The notes under the pieces: model-generated | Seen by the model: only the letters and a program-made list of their open reading frames with translations | Told to the model about the DNA's origin: nothing | Databases searched by the model: none | Made by a program: the position numbers and the translations under genes | Source of the DNA: Bacteroidota bacterium | GTDB taxonomy: Bacteria > Bacteroidota > Bacteroidia > B-17B0 > Aurantibacillaceae | NCBI GenBank assembly: GCA_030684395.1 | Contig: JAUXTT010000029.1 | Span: forward strand, 56,141-120,140 | Length of the DNA stretch: 64,000 bases | Reading direction: 5' to 3' | Shown: in pieces, positions 42,578 through 50,597 of the stretch | How the letters are laid out: every line of letters begins with the position of its first letter | Numbering within the stretch: the first letter of the stretch is position 1

Positions 42578-44308
42578 ATGACAGACAAAGAAAGCACAGA
42601 GCAGTTAACAGATGACAGAAGAAGTTTTATAAAAAAAACAGCATTGGTAAGTTTAGCCGCTGTTTTTAATCCTGTTTCCGATATAGTTGCAAATGCAACA
42701 GGAGCAGCCGAGGAATGTTCTAACTCTGAAGTGACCGGCGGCACAGTTACTAAAAAAAATACAGTTACTATACTGATCACATCCGACATACACGCTCAGT
42801 TATTTACTCACGATGAATTTTTTTGGGAGAACAATGCCGCTGTTTACAAAAAACGCGGAGGACTAGCTGTATTAAAAACGATGATAGAATCTTTCCGCAA
42901 AAAAAATCCTGTCAATACTATTTTGTATGACGGCGGTGATTATTTTCACGGGCATGGTGTTGCTTCTTTAACCGAAGGAGAAGCATTGATCCCGGTTTTT
43001 AATAAGCTCGGCTACGACCTGATACTTCCCGGCAATTGGGAAGTTGTGTATAAGAAGAAAAAAATGTTGTACGATATGGGTCATGCCAATGCTGCAAAAA
43101 TTTGCGCTAATATGTGGCACAAAACTGCTGATGCAGATAATGGTGAATTAGTGTACCAACCTTATTGGATTAAATACATTGCAGGAATAAAAATTGGTTT
43201 TATTGGTTACACTGATCATTTAATCCCTAAACGACAATCGCCTGCTTACAGCGAAGGTTTACGCTTTGCTCATGCAGAAATAAATCTTGCCAAGTACGTA
43301 AAATTATTGCGTGAGGTAGAGGGCTGTGCAGTTGTGATTACTGTTACTCACATGGGCTTGGCACAACAGGTTGGCTTGGCAAACAATCCCGCTGCCGAAG
43401 GTGTAGATATGATCATTGGTGCCGATACACATGAGCGTGTGCGTATTCCTATACAAGGAAAATACAGTAAGGTAATTGAGTGCGGGGCATTCGGTTCGTT
43501 CCTTGGAAAATTGGACCTTGTTATTGAGAATGGGAAACTTAGTAAAACAGAATACGTTCTGATGGATGTTGACCCTGCTAAATATCCGGCAGATAAAGAA
43601 GTTCAGGCAATGGTAGAAAAAGCTTTCGAGCCTTTTAAAAAAGAATTGCAAACAGTAATTGGCACAAGTAAAACTCCTTTGGTCCGTTATTTTGTAATGG
43701 AAACACCCATGGATAATTTGCTTACCGATGCTATCATGTGGAAATTTAAACCGGACATTGCTTTGTCAAATGGGTTCCGGTTTTGTCAGCCTTTAGCTGT
43801 TGACCCTAAAACGGGTGTAGCTTCTATAACAAAAGAATTTTTATGGAATATGTTACCTGTGAATAGTGAAGCTAAAACTGCTGTGGTTACCGGGCAGCAA
43901 GTGTGGGACTGGCTGGAGAAAGAATTACAAAATGCATTTGCCAAAGACCCTTCTAAACGTTTCGGAGGTTGGTTTGTACGTTACAAAGGAATGGAAGCTA
44001 ATTTTACTATTGGCAACGAACTGGGCAAACGATTGAACTGGGTAAAAGTTGGCGGTGCACCAATTGATCTTAAAAAAGAATACAACATTGTAGCCTGCGA
44101 AAGAGAAGGTGATCCGGATGATACTCTTTGCAGAATTGAACACGTGAAATCACCAAAGAAAACCCCGATACTGATGCATGATGTAATTATTGATTACCTC
44201 AAAGAACATTCGCCTGTTGCGCCAAAGATAGAAGGCAGGGCCACTGCAACGGATGAACCGCCGACACTATTAACGCAATTGAAGGGAACTACCTATGAGT
44301 TCAGGTAA
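42578..44308 (+). CDS. SoxB-like thiosulfohydrolase / 5'-nucleotidase family protein
   Basis: 576 residues. The N-terminus has a twin-arginine signal (DDRRSFIKKTALVSLAAVF, R14-R15). The metallophosphoesterase domain shows ITSDIHAQLF, LYDGGDYFHGHG, the SoxB-type LPGNWEVVY (a 5'-nucleotidase would usually have GNHEFD) and THMGLAQQVGLA, followed by a 5'-nucleotidase C-terminal domain. SoxB hydrolyses sulfate from carrier-bound sulfur compounds with manganese. No SoxYZ or SoxXA is nearby, so it may act without the usual carrier. It is 14 bases after tsdA. Confidence 0.85.
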   Translation: MTDKESTEQLTDDRRSFIKKTALVSLAAVFNPVSDIVANATGAAEECSNSEVTGGTVTKKNTVTILITSDIHAQLFTHDEFFWENNAAVYKKRGGLAVLKTMIESFRKKNPVNTILYDGGDYFHGHGVASLTEGEALIPVFNKLGYDLILPGNWEVVYKKKKMLYDMGHANAAKICANMWHKTADADNGELVYQPYWIKYIAGIKIGFIGYTDHLIPKRQSPAYSEGLRFAHAEINLAKYVKLLREVEGCAVVITVTHMGLAQQVGLANNPAAEGVDMIIGADTHERVRIPIQGKYSKVIECGAFGSFLGKLDLVIENGKLSKTEYVLMDVDPAKYPADKEVQAMVEKAFEPFKKELQTVIGTSKTPLVRYFVMETPMDNLLTDAIMWKFKPDIALSNGFRFCQPLAVDPKTGVASITKEFLWNMLPVNSEAKTAVVTGQQVWDWLEKELQNAFAKDPSKRFGGWFVRYKGMEANFTIGNELGKRLNWVKVGGAPIDLKKEYNIVACEREGDPDDTLCRIEHVKSPKKTPILMHDVIIDYLKEHSPVAPKIEGRATATDEPPTLLTQLKGTTYEFR

Positions 44309-44345
44309 TTCAGTGTTTTTCCAAACTAAAAATCAAAAAACATTG

Positions 44346-44639
44346 ATGAAATTAAAGGGGAAAATCACAGCGCCAAAATTGGCAAGAATAGCAACTCTAA
44401 TCATTTTTTTGGCTTTGATCCGTTGCCTTTTTGAACCATTCAGATTACAATATTATTCGGAAACAACTTTAAGCATGTCAGACATCAAGCCTTTTCTGAT
44501 CGGATCATTGATTGCCGCAATCGCACTTTTTACTATGAACATTTTTTCTGTTTATGGCAAACACAAGATCATTGTAGTACTTTCCATTCTTTGCATTTGT
44601 TTGCTGGTAGCCGTAAAGATAATTTACGCTATTCCATGA
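44346..44639 (+). CDS. Small membrane protein of the thiosulfate locus
   Basis: 97 residues from MKLKGKITAPKLARIATLII; an ATG at 44295 overlapping the SoxB-like gene is a possible longer start (114 residues). Three hydrophobic helices: about 13-28, 47-64 and 71-90. Not recognised. It is the last gene of the run and is convergent with the ClC gene, 15 bases away. It may be a membrane partner of the sulfur enzymes; this is only context. Confidence 0.6.
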   Translation: MKLKGKITAPKLARIATLIIFLALIRCLFEPFRLQYYSETTLSMSDIKPFLIGSLIAAIALFTMNIFSVYGKHKIIVVLSILCICLLVAVKIIYAIP

Positions 44640-44654
44640 TCAGTAGTGTAAAGA

Positions 44655-46433
44655 TTAATTCGTTTCCAATAACTCATGTCTGTATTTATCCAAAATACTC
44701 GACTTGGAAAGGAACCCGATATATTTGCCATTTTCAACAACCGGCAAATTCCATTGTCCTGATTCCTCAAATTTTTTCATTACCGAAAATATATCTTCAT
44801 TTGCTTCAATAAGCATAGTTGGTTTCCGCATAATTTCTTTTGCCGTCACCTTATCATACAACTCGGCATTAAACATTTCCTCTTTTATGTTATCAAGGTA
44901 TATTATACCCAATAGTTTATTGTCCTTTTTTACAACCGGAAAGGTATTTCGTTTACAGTGCTTGATTGTTTCTACAATATCCCGCAAAGTCGATTTAAAA
45001 TGAATAGTTGTAAAATCGGTTTCTATCATTGCTTTAGTGTCAATTTTACTGAGGAGGCTTGAATCTTTGTTGTCAGATACAAAAGCTCCCTTATCCTTCA
45101 ATCTTCTCACATCAAGAGACAGTGGGTGAAAATACTTTACAATGATGTAGCTAATTGCAGATACGATCATCAAAGGTATGATCAACTCATAACCTCCGGT
45201 AATTTCAGCAATGAGAAATATCCCGGTAAGCGGGGCATGAAATACTCCACTCAAAATTCCCGCCATTGCTACAATAGTAAAATTACTAACCGGAATATCT
45301 GTAAAACCTATCAACGTAAGAAAAAAAGAAAAAGCGAAACCAAGTGAGGCACCAACAAATAATGATGGGGCAAAATTCCCTCCGTTACCACCACTCCCCA
45401 AAGTAATTCCTGCGGCGACTGCTTTTAGCAGAAGGGTTAATAAAATAAATACTAAAAGCATCCATTTATTTTCAATGAACCCAACAAGTACACTGTCTTT
45501 AAACAAATCATTCGCCCTGTATTCAGAAAGCGCTTTTATGCTTTCATATCCTTCACCAAACAATGAAGGAAACAATGCAAACAAAAAAGCCAATGATAAA
45601 CCACCAATGATCCATTTGGTAAATCCTGATTTTATTTTAGAAAACTTTGACTCTACCTTATCGAAAAAATTTACATAATACAAGGAAACGATACCTGCCA
45701 TTAAACCCAGTATAATATAAAAAGGTACGTTATTATAATTGAAAGGTTGTTTAAGGTTAAAGAACAGCAAACTACTTTCGTGTAAAATGATTTTAGATAG
45801 CAGAGCGCCCGAAGCTGCTGCAATTAAAAGTGGAATAAACGCCGCAATACTTATATCAACCAAAATAACTTCTAATGCAAACAACACCCCGGCAATAGGG
45901 GCATTAAATGCACCTGCAATACCACCTGCTGCACCGGCTGCCAATAAAAGGGTACGTTCCTTATAACTTAGCTTGTACGTTTTCGCGAAATTAGAGCCAA
46001 TGGCTGATCCGGTACTTACAATAGGTGATTCTAGTCCGGCTGAACCACCAAAGCCAACCGTTAAGCCACTTGTTATAACATGCGAATACATTTGATGAAA
46101 AGGCAGAAAACTACTTTTCTTCGCAATAGAAAAAAGGATAGCGGTATTTCCCCTATTCAACTGCCCTTTGAAGGCGTACTTTACAATAAGCGCTGTTATT
46201 CCAATTCCAATTAGGGGAAGCCCTAAATACAAATATTTGTAATCAAATTTCAGAAAAAAATCTTCGACTACATACTGACGAATTAAATAAACAAAAAGCT
46301 TTAAAATTACCGCCGCCAGTCCTGCACTTAAACCAACAATTACACTTGAAAAAATGAGAAACTGTTTTTCATTTGTCTTTTCGTGAATCCAATTTATAAT
46401 CTTCTCTACAAAATTAATGTCCTTTATTTCCAT
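44655..46433 (-). CDS. ClC family chloride transporter with CBS domains
   Basis: 592 residues from MEIKDINFVEKIINWIHEKT at 46433, two bases after the DUF389 stop; an upstream start at 46487 would overlap that gene. The ClC membrane domain (about 25-420) shows GFGGSAGLESPIVSTGSAIG with the gating glutamate (GLESP) expected of proton-coupled exchangers, GSGGNGGNFAPSLFVGASLG and GIFLIAEITGGYELIIPL. A CBS pair follows (about 455-585; IHFKSTLRDIV, FPVVKKDNKLLGIIYLDN, LPVVENGKYIGFLSKS). It exchanges chloride and protons and may be gated by nucleotides. Last gene of kamA-sORF-DUF389-clc. Confidence 0.92.
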   Translation of the reverse strand: MEIKDINFVEKIINWIHEKTNEKQFLIFSSVIVGLSAGLAAVILKLFVYLIRQYVVEDFFLKFDYKYLYLGLPLIGIGITALIVKYAFKGQLNRGNTAILFSIAKKSSFLPFHQMYSHVITSGLTVGFGGSAGLESPIVSTGSAIGSNFAKTYKLSYKERTLLLAAGAAGGIAGAFNAPIAGVLFALEVILVDISIAAFIPLLIAAASGALLSKIILHESSLLFFNLKQPFNYNNVPFYIILGLMAGIVSLYYVNFFDKVESKFSKIKSGFTKWIIGGLSLAFLFALFPSLFGEGYESIKALSEYRANDLFKDSVLVGFIENKWMLLVFILLTLLLKAVAAGITLGSGGNGGNFAPSLFVGASLGFAFSFFLTLIGFTDIPVSNFTIVAMAGILSGVFHAPLTGIFLIAEITGGYELIIPLMIVSAISYIIVKYFHPLSLDVRRLKDKGAFVSDNKDSSLLSKIDTKAMIETDFTTIHFKSTLRDIVETIKHCKRNTFPVVKKDNKLLGIIYLDNIKEEMFNAELYDKVTAKEIMRKPTMLIEANEDIFSVMKKFEESGQWNLPVVENGKYIGFLSKSSILDKYRHELLETN

Positions 46434-46435
46434 TC

Positions 46436-47773
46436 TCACTCTATTACGACTTTCGTCTTTTTTGTTTTTGTTCGCGTAGCCAACCACGCTTCTATCTTTT
46501 CTATAGGCAGTTCCTTTTTTTCCGCTTTAGGCTTAACAAACAATAAAACCAATGTATCAACAGTTTTGAACTGAGCATCAAATATAAGTGTTTTAGACAC
46601 TGAAAACCTAGCCGGTTCGTCGAATAAAACAGTAAATTCGTTCAATAAGCCCTTCTCATCCATTTTAAGCCTCTCTGCTTTTTTGCGCTCAGTTTTCAAC
46701 TGATTTATCATCGAATCCTTTTGAAACAAACTCAGTTTATTGCTATAAAAAACATCTTCCATAAGTTTAGAATAATTCTGCTGTTCCATACTCTTATTCT
46801 CTCTTGCACTCATAATATTTATAGCTGCACCAGTCAAATTATAGTTATTTCTTTTATTTATAATTCTATTGATTTCAATCTCTTCGAGGCTTTCTCCATA
46901 AATTAACAAATCAATTTTTTTATTTACCGGGTCTATCCGCTTTGTTAACACATATAAAGAATCACTGATTATTTCCTTATTTACAAATTCATTTGCATTT
47001 TTAACAAACAACTCTTGGTTTACCATAATGTACCCAAAATAAACAGTCGGGAGAATTAAAAGAAATGTAACTGCAAAAACAATCCGTTTAATTTTAGTCT
47101 TTCTTTCTTCGTTAATGATCTCAACGGTTTTAAACTTAAGTAATTTAATTACCCAATAAGTAGTGAGGCATATAAAAAAACAATTAATTATAAATAGATA
47201 AAAGGCCCCAAAAATATATGATACATTTCCTGTTGCTACACCGTATCCTGCTGTACACAATGGAGGCATTAATGCAGTCGCAATTGCCACTCCGGGTATT
47301 GCATTACTAATATTTTTTCGAGAGCCTGCAATAATTCCACTCAGGCCTCCAAACAAAGCAATCAATACATCCCAAATTGTTGGATTAGTTCTTGCAAGTA
47401 ATTCTGACTTTGCTTCATTAAGCGGACTAATTAAAAAATACAAGCTTGAAGTGATGAGTGCAATTATGATTGCGAAAAGAAGATTCTTAAAAGATTTTTT
47501 TACTAAATCAATATCATAAATTGCAGAGCCCAAACCTATTCCCATTATCGGACCCATTAAGGGAGAAATAAGCATAGCTCCAATAATTACCGCTGTGGAA
47601 TTAATATTTAATCCAATGGAAGCTATAAAAATGGCAAAAATTAAAGTCCAGAGATTAACCCCTTTGAACTCTACGGCTTTTTTGATCCCATCAATTATTT
47701 CCTGTTCTTCCGCTGCATCTTCATCGAGATTAAACCTATACTTGAGTATTCTTCTTATTTCGCTTGCCAACAT
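46436..47773 (-). CDS. DUF389 membrane protein
   Basis: 445 residues. The N-terminal half (about 40-265) holds six or seven helices with the DUF389 signature STAVIIGAMLISPLMGPIMG and the glycine-rich GLSGIIAGSRKNISNAIPGV, GVAIATALMPPLCTAGYGVA. The C-terminal part is soluble and charged with a coiled-coil tendency (about 335-400). DUF389 proteins have no settled function. It overlaps the start of the ClC gene within two bases and overlaps the end of the 43-aa peptide ORF upstream, so all are probably one transcript. Confidence 0.88.
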   Translation of the reverse strand: MLASEIRRILKYRFNLDEDAAEEQEIIDGIKKAVEFKGVNLWTLIFAIFIASIGLNINSTAVIIGAMLISPLMGPIMGIGLGSAIYDIDLVKKSFKNLLFAIIIALITSSLYFLISPLNEAKSELLARTNPTIWDVLIALFGGLSGIIAGSRKNISNAIPGVAIATALMPPLCTAGYGVATGNVSYIFGAFYLFIINCFFICLTTYWVIKLLKFKTVEIINEERKTKIKRIVFAVTFLLILPTVYFGYIMVNQELFVKNANEFVNKEIISDSLYVLTKRIDPVNKKIDLLIYGESLEEIEINRIINKRNNYNLTGAAINIMSARENKSMEQQNYSKLMEDVFYSNKLSLFQKDSMINQLKTERKKAERLKMDEKGLLNEFTVLFDEPARFSVSKTLIFDAQFKTVDTLVLLFVKPKAEKKELPIEKIEAWLATRTKTKKTKVVIE

Positions 47774-47886
47774 ATATGTTTTCTGATTTTCCGCCTAATA
47801 AACAAATAAATTAACCAAAAAAACAAAAGCATTGTAAGTACTGAAAACAATACTACTACCCCAAACAATCCAACAAGCTTCATCAT
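47755..47886 (-). CDS. Small single-pass membrane peptide between kamA and DUF389
   Basis: 43 residues, MMKLVGLFGVVVLFSVLTML, continuing with a hydrophobic helix (about 4-30) and a basic end (RRKIRKHICWQAK). Its ATG overlaps the kamA stop (ATGATG, TGA inside) and its stop overlaps the DUF389 start by 19 bases in another frame, so it fills the gap exactly and is linked to both genes by overlap. The composition is that of a real one-helix membrane peptide. No homology claim is possible. Confidence 0.55.
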   Translation of the reverse strand: MMKLVGLFGVVVLFSVLTMLLFFWLIYLFIRRKIRKHICWQAK

Positions 47887-49217
47887 TCAAAGCTTTTTTC
47901 AGTATCAGAAACAGTTTCATTGAATATCCATTCCAATTCATCTTCAAAGAAAAATTTCTCCTCCCCAAATGCAGGTTTTAACTCATCCATCCAAATAGCC
48001 CTTTTATCATACTTTGCAAAAAATGGTCTTGCAATCCAATCGGGATTCCTGCCTTGCAACATTCGCATTACAAAAACTTTTTCCCCTTTTATTTCTGAAA
48101 CCCCTAAAATTTGTACTTTGCCCGGAGTACACGACATGCTTGGCCCTCTAACTGTTCTGCAAACTCCGCTTACTTTTTGATAGGCTTTCCTAAATGTTTG
48201 CCAGGCTTCTTCGAGGGGAATGGCAAAATAATCCTGCGCACCTGTATCTCTTGGTATAAACATGTAATAAGGTATACAATTAAGGTTAACTTGTTTTCTC
48301 CACATCTCAGCCCAAATTTCCGGCGTATCATTTATGTGTTTAAGTATAGGTGATTGTGTTCTTATTTGTACTCCAATACTTCGTAATTTTTGAATTGCAA
48401 GCTTTACCTCCTGAGTATCTAATTCAACCGGATGGGAAAAGTGAGCCATAATGGAGAGATTTATACCTTTCTTCACAATTCTATCAAAAAGATCCAGCAT
48501 TTCGTGAGCATCATCATCGCTGGTGAATTTATATGGCCAATAAGCCAATGCCTTGGTTCCAATTCTTATAGTCTGCAAATTAGAGATATTCTCTTCCAAC
48601 AAGGGTTCAATATAGGATGCGAATACCTTTGCTTTCATTATCATCGGATCTCCGCCTGTAAATAATATATCAGTGACATGCCTGTTTTGCTTGACATAAT
48701 CTCTCAATAATGAAGCCTCTTTTGCTGCGAATTTCAGCTCGTTCATTCCTACAAACTGCGGCCAGCGGAAACAGAAAGTACAGTATGCGTGGCAGGTTTG
48801 CCCCTGGCTTGGAAAAAACAAAACCGTTTCTCGATATTTATGCTGCATTCCCATAATTTTTTCGCCGTTAATTTCGGGAACATTATGCTCAATTTGCCCT
48901 GCGGGGTGAGGGTTCAACTCGTTACGTATGGTATTCGCCATGTGTTTAATCTCATCTCTATTGGAAGTGTGATCCAATACAATTTTCATGGCATTATAAT
49001 GCTCAGTACTCAACATTCCTTTTTGGGGAAAGGTTAGTTTAAACATCGGATCGTTTTCCAAATCATCCCAATTAATTAATACATTCACAACGTAGTTATT
49101 TGTTTTAAACGGAAGCACATTTCCTACTACTTCAATTGCCTCTATCTGTTCGGCAGTAAGTTTTTCTGTCTGTGGAATTGTTTTATAATTGTGAAGTGAA
49201 TATGATTGCAGTTTCAT
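47883..49217 (-). CDS. KamA-family radical SAM aminomutase
   Basis: 444 residues from MKLQSYSLHNYKTIPQTEKL at 49217; the frame extends to 49265 but that start is less likely. The radical SAM cluster motif is C142-HAY-C146-TF-C149, followed by ILFTGGDPMIMKA and the KamA-type RGPSMSCTPGKVQILGV. Lysine 2,3-aminomutases have CxxxCRHCTRRR; here CTFCFRWPQF replaces it, so this is a diverged subfamily and its substrate may not be lysine. A perfect palindrome (TTGACAATTGTCAA) at 49278-49291 precedes it. It heads the minus-strand run with the 43-aa peptide, DUF389 and ClC. Confidence 0.85.
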   Translation of the reverse strand: MKLQSYSLHNYKTIPQTEKLTAEQIEAIEVVGNVLPFKTNNYVVNVLINWDDLENDPMFKLTFPQKGMLSTEHYNAMKIVLDHTSNRDEIKHMANTIRNELNPHPAGQIEHNVPEINGEKIMGMQHKYRETVLFFPSQGQTCHAYCTFCFRWPQFVGMNELKFAAKEASLLRDYVKQNRHVTDILFTGGDPMIMKAKVFASYIEPLLEENISNLQTIRIGTKALAYWPYKFTSDDDAHEMLDLFDRIVKKGINLSIMAHFSHPVELDTQEVKLAIQKLRSIGVQIRTQSPILKHINDTPEIWAEMWRKQVNLNCIPYYMFIPRDTGAQDYFAIPLEEAWQTFRKAYQKVSGVCRTVRGPSMSCTPGKVQILGVSEIKGEKVFVMRMLQGRNPDWIARPFFAKYDKRAIWMDELKPAFGEEKFFFEDELEWIFNETVSDTEKSFE

Positions 49218-49277
49218 AATAAAAATATTTAATGCTCTATTATTCCATAAAGTAATAAACAACATAAATGTATTTAA

Positions 49278-49291
49278 TTGACAATTGTCAA
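49278..49291. promoter_or_regulatory. TTGACAATTGTCAA operator upstream of kamA
   Basis: A perfect 14-base palindrome, 60 bases before the kamA-type gene start. It lies just upstream of TACATTTA (minus strand, 49265-49272), a near match to the -7 element, so it overlaps the -33/-7 spacer, a position more usual for repression. The same sequence is at 49585-49598, and a 12/14 match is at 51874-51887. FNR/CRP proteins bind TTGAT/TGTGA-type palindromes of this size. Confidence 0.7.
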
Positions 49292-49497
49292 CTTACATTA
49301 TTATCAAAACATCAGAAGCTCGAAACACATACCCACAGCGAACTTCAGGTTTAGCTTAAATTTACAATACGCTTATGTTTAACATTTTTTCTCAAGACAG
49401 CATTACTGCTTTTGGTACATTGAAAAAAATATAGAACCTAGACGGACGATGCACACTAACATTTAGTGCGCTCACTATTAAAACTTATAAAAAAACG

Positions 49498-49530
49498 AAA
49501 CCTGCTACAGCGATTTGCCATAGCAGGTTT
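49498..49530 (-). terminator. Orphan hairpin/terminator in the kamA-crp gap
   Basis: AAACCTGCTA pairs perfectly with TAGCAGGTTT across a 13-base loop. On the minus strand it is followed by CGTTTTTTT, an intrinsic terminator, but no minus-strand gene lies upstream of it. It may end a short RNA starting near the palindrome at 49585. Confidence 0.5.
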
Positions 49531-49584
49531 ATATGAAAAGAAAAAGTATTGGAGCAAAAGTAATTTAAATTCAAAAGAAAAAAA

Positions 49585-49598
49585 TTGACAATTGTCAA
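49585..49598. promoter_or_regulatory. TTGACAATTGTCAA operator upstream of the Crp/Fnr gene
   Basis: Perfect palindrome, extended to 18 bases (AATTGACAATTGTCAATT at 49583-49600). It ends 34 bases before the Crp/Fnr start, suggesting autoregulation. Confidence 0.75.
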
Positions 49599-49632
49599 TT
49601 ACACTTTAACTAAAGATCAATAAACTTAGAGC

Positions 49633-50325
49633 ATGGATTTCAGCATAGAAAAATATCACTTAAAATCTTCTTCCCTGTTTGATTTTCTCACCCCCGAAGA
49701 AACTCAGTTGGTAAAAGGCAAAATGGTTAGAAAAGAATTTTTAAAAGGAGAATGCCTTTTTAAGGAAAAAAGTTACTCAAAGGGAATTTATATTATAAGA
49801 AAAGGAAAAGTAAAAATATTTCAAACGAATGCGGAAGGCAAACAAAGCATAGTTTACATCTATAAAAAAGGAGACTATTTCGGCTACAGGCCTTTGCTCG
49901 CAAATGAGCCTAATCCGGTTTCGGCAGTGGCACTGGATAATACAATAGTTTCTTTTATCCCGAGTGACTTATTTTCAAATTTACTTTCACGATCTTCCCA
50001 CCTCGCCCGTAACTTATTGATTGTATTATCAAAAGAATTCTCGGTATGGATAAATAAGATGACAATTTTTTCTCAATATGGGGTAAAAGAAAGAGTTGCC
50101 TTAAGTTTGCTTATTTTGAATAACGTTTATCAGAAAAAGGAAGAGGAGAAAAACGTTGCTATTTCTATTAATCGCGAAGATTTTGCCGGCTTCGTGGGAA
50201 CGGCAAAAGAAACTTTAGTTAGAATGTTAAGAACATTTAAAGATGAAAAAATCATAACAAGCAAGGGGACAAAAATTATTATCCTTAAACCGAAAGCTTT
50301 ATTGAATATTGTCTCAGGTGCATAA
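49633..50325 (+). CDS. Crp/Fnr family transcriptional regulator
   Basis: 230 residues. Cyclic-nucleotide-binding-like beta roll at about 15-130 (KGECLFKEKSYSKGIYIIRK; GDYFGYRPLLANEPNPVSAV), then the dimer helix and a C-terminal winged helix (about 160-225) with NREDFAGFVGTAKETLVRML as the recognition part. No FNR-type cysteine cluster is visible, so it is not an oxygen-sensing FNR; the ligand is unknown. The recognition helix (TAKETLVRML) fits a palindromic target, and the perfect palindrome 34 bases upstream of its own gene is the obvious candidate. Confidence 0.9.
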   Translation: MDFSIEKYHLKSSSLFDFLTPEETQLVKGKMVRKEFLKGECLFKEKSYSKGIYIIRKGKVKIFQTNAEGKQSIVYIYKKGDYFGYRPLLANEPNPVSAVALDNTIVSFIPSDLFSNLLSRSSHLARNLLIVLSKEFSVWINKMTIFSQYGVKERVALSLLILNNVYQKKEEEKNVAISINREDFAGFVGTAKETLVRMLRTFKDEKIITSKGTKIIILKPKALLNIVSGA

Positions 50326-50354
50326 TTCCAAACAATGTTTTAAAACGGAAGACC

Positions 50355-50501
50355 ATGGAAAAAGAAAGACTGATAGCATACATTATGGAACATGATCCAA
50401 ATGCCGACAGAATAAAACTGGAAGCTATGTCGATTGAGCACCTAGTAATCCTAAAAGTACAACTTGAATTGGATGTAGCAAAAAAAGACAACAATGGATA
50501 A
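50355..50501 (+). CDS. Small acidic ORF after the Crp/Fnr gene
   Basis: 48 residues, MEKERLIAYIMEHDPNADRI, ending LKVQLELDVAKKDNNG. It starts 29 bases after the Crp/Fnr stop with a purine-rich GGAAG before the ATG. It looks all-helical and charged, with no membrane segment. Not recognised. It may be a small regulator co-expressed with Crp/Fnr; the codon pattern and ribosome site support a real gene, but only modestly. Confidence 0.5.
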   Translation: MEKERLIAYIMEHDPNADRIKLEAMSIEHLVILKVQLELDVAKKDNNG

Positions 50502-50597
50502 GCACAATTTGTTTTAACAAAGAATAAAGGCGGCAGTAAATGGGAAAATTCGGATGAACCTTGAATCTCTTTATGATTTTAGTGCTAATTTTACGCT

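Larger units (their letters stand above)
49292..49632. other. Non-coding gap between kamA-type and Crp/Fnr genes
   Basis: No credible ORF. It holds the palindrome at 49585-49598, the hairpin at 49498-49530, and a small inverted repeat TAGTG-CGCT-CACTA at 49464-49477. The divergent promoters of both genes must lie here. Confidence 0.6.
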
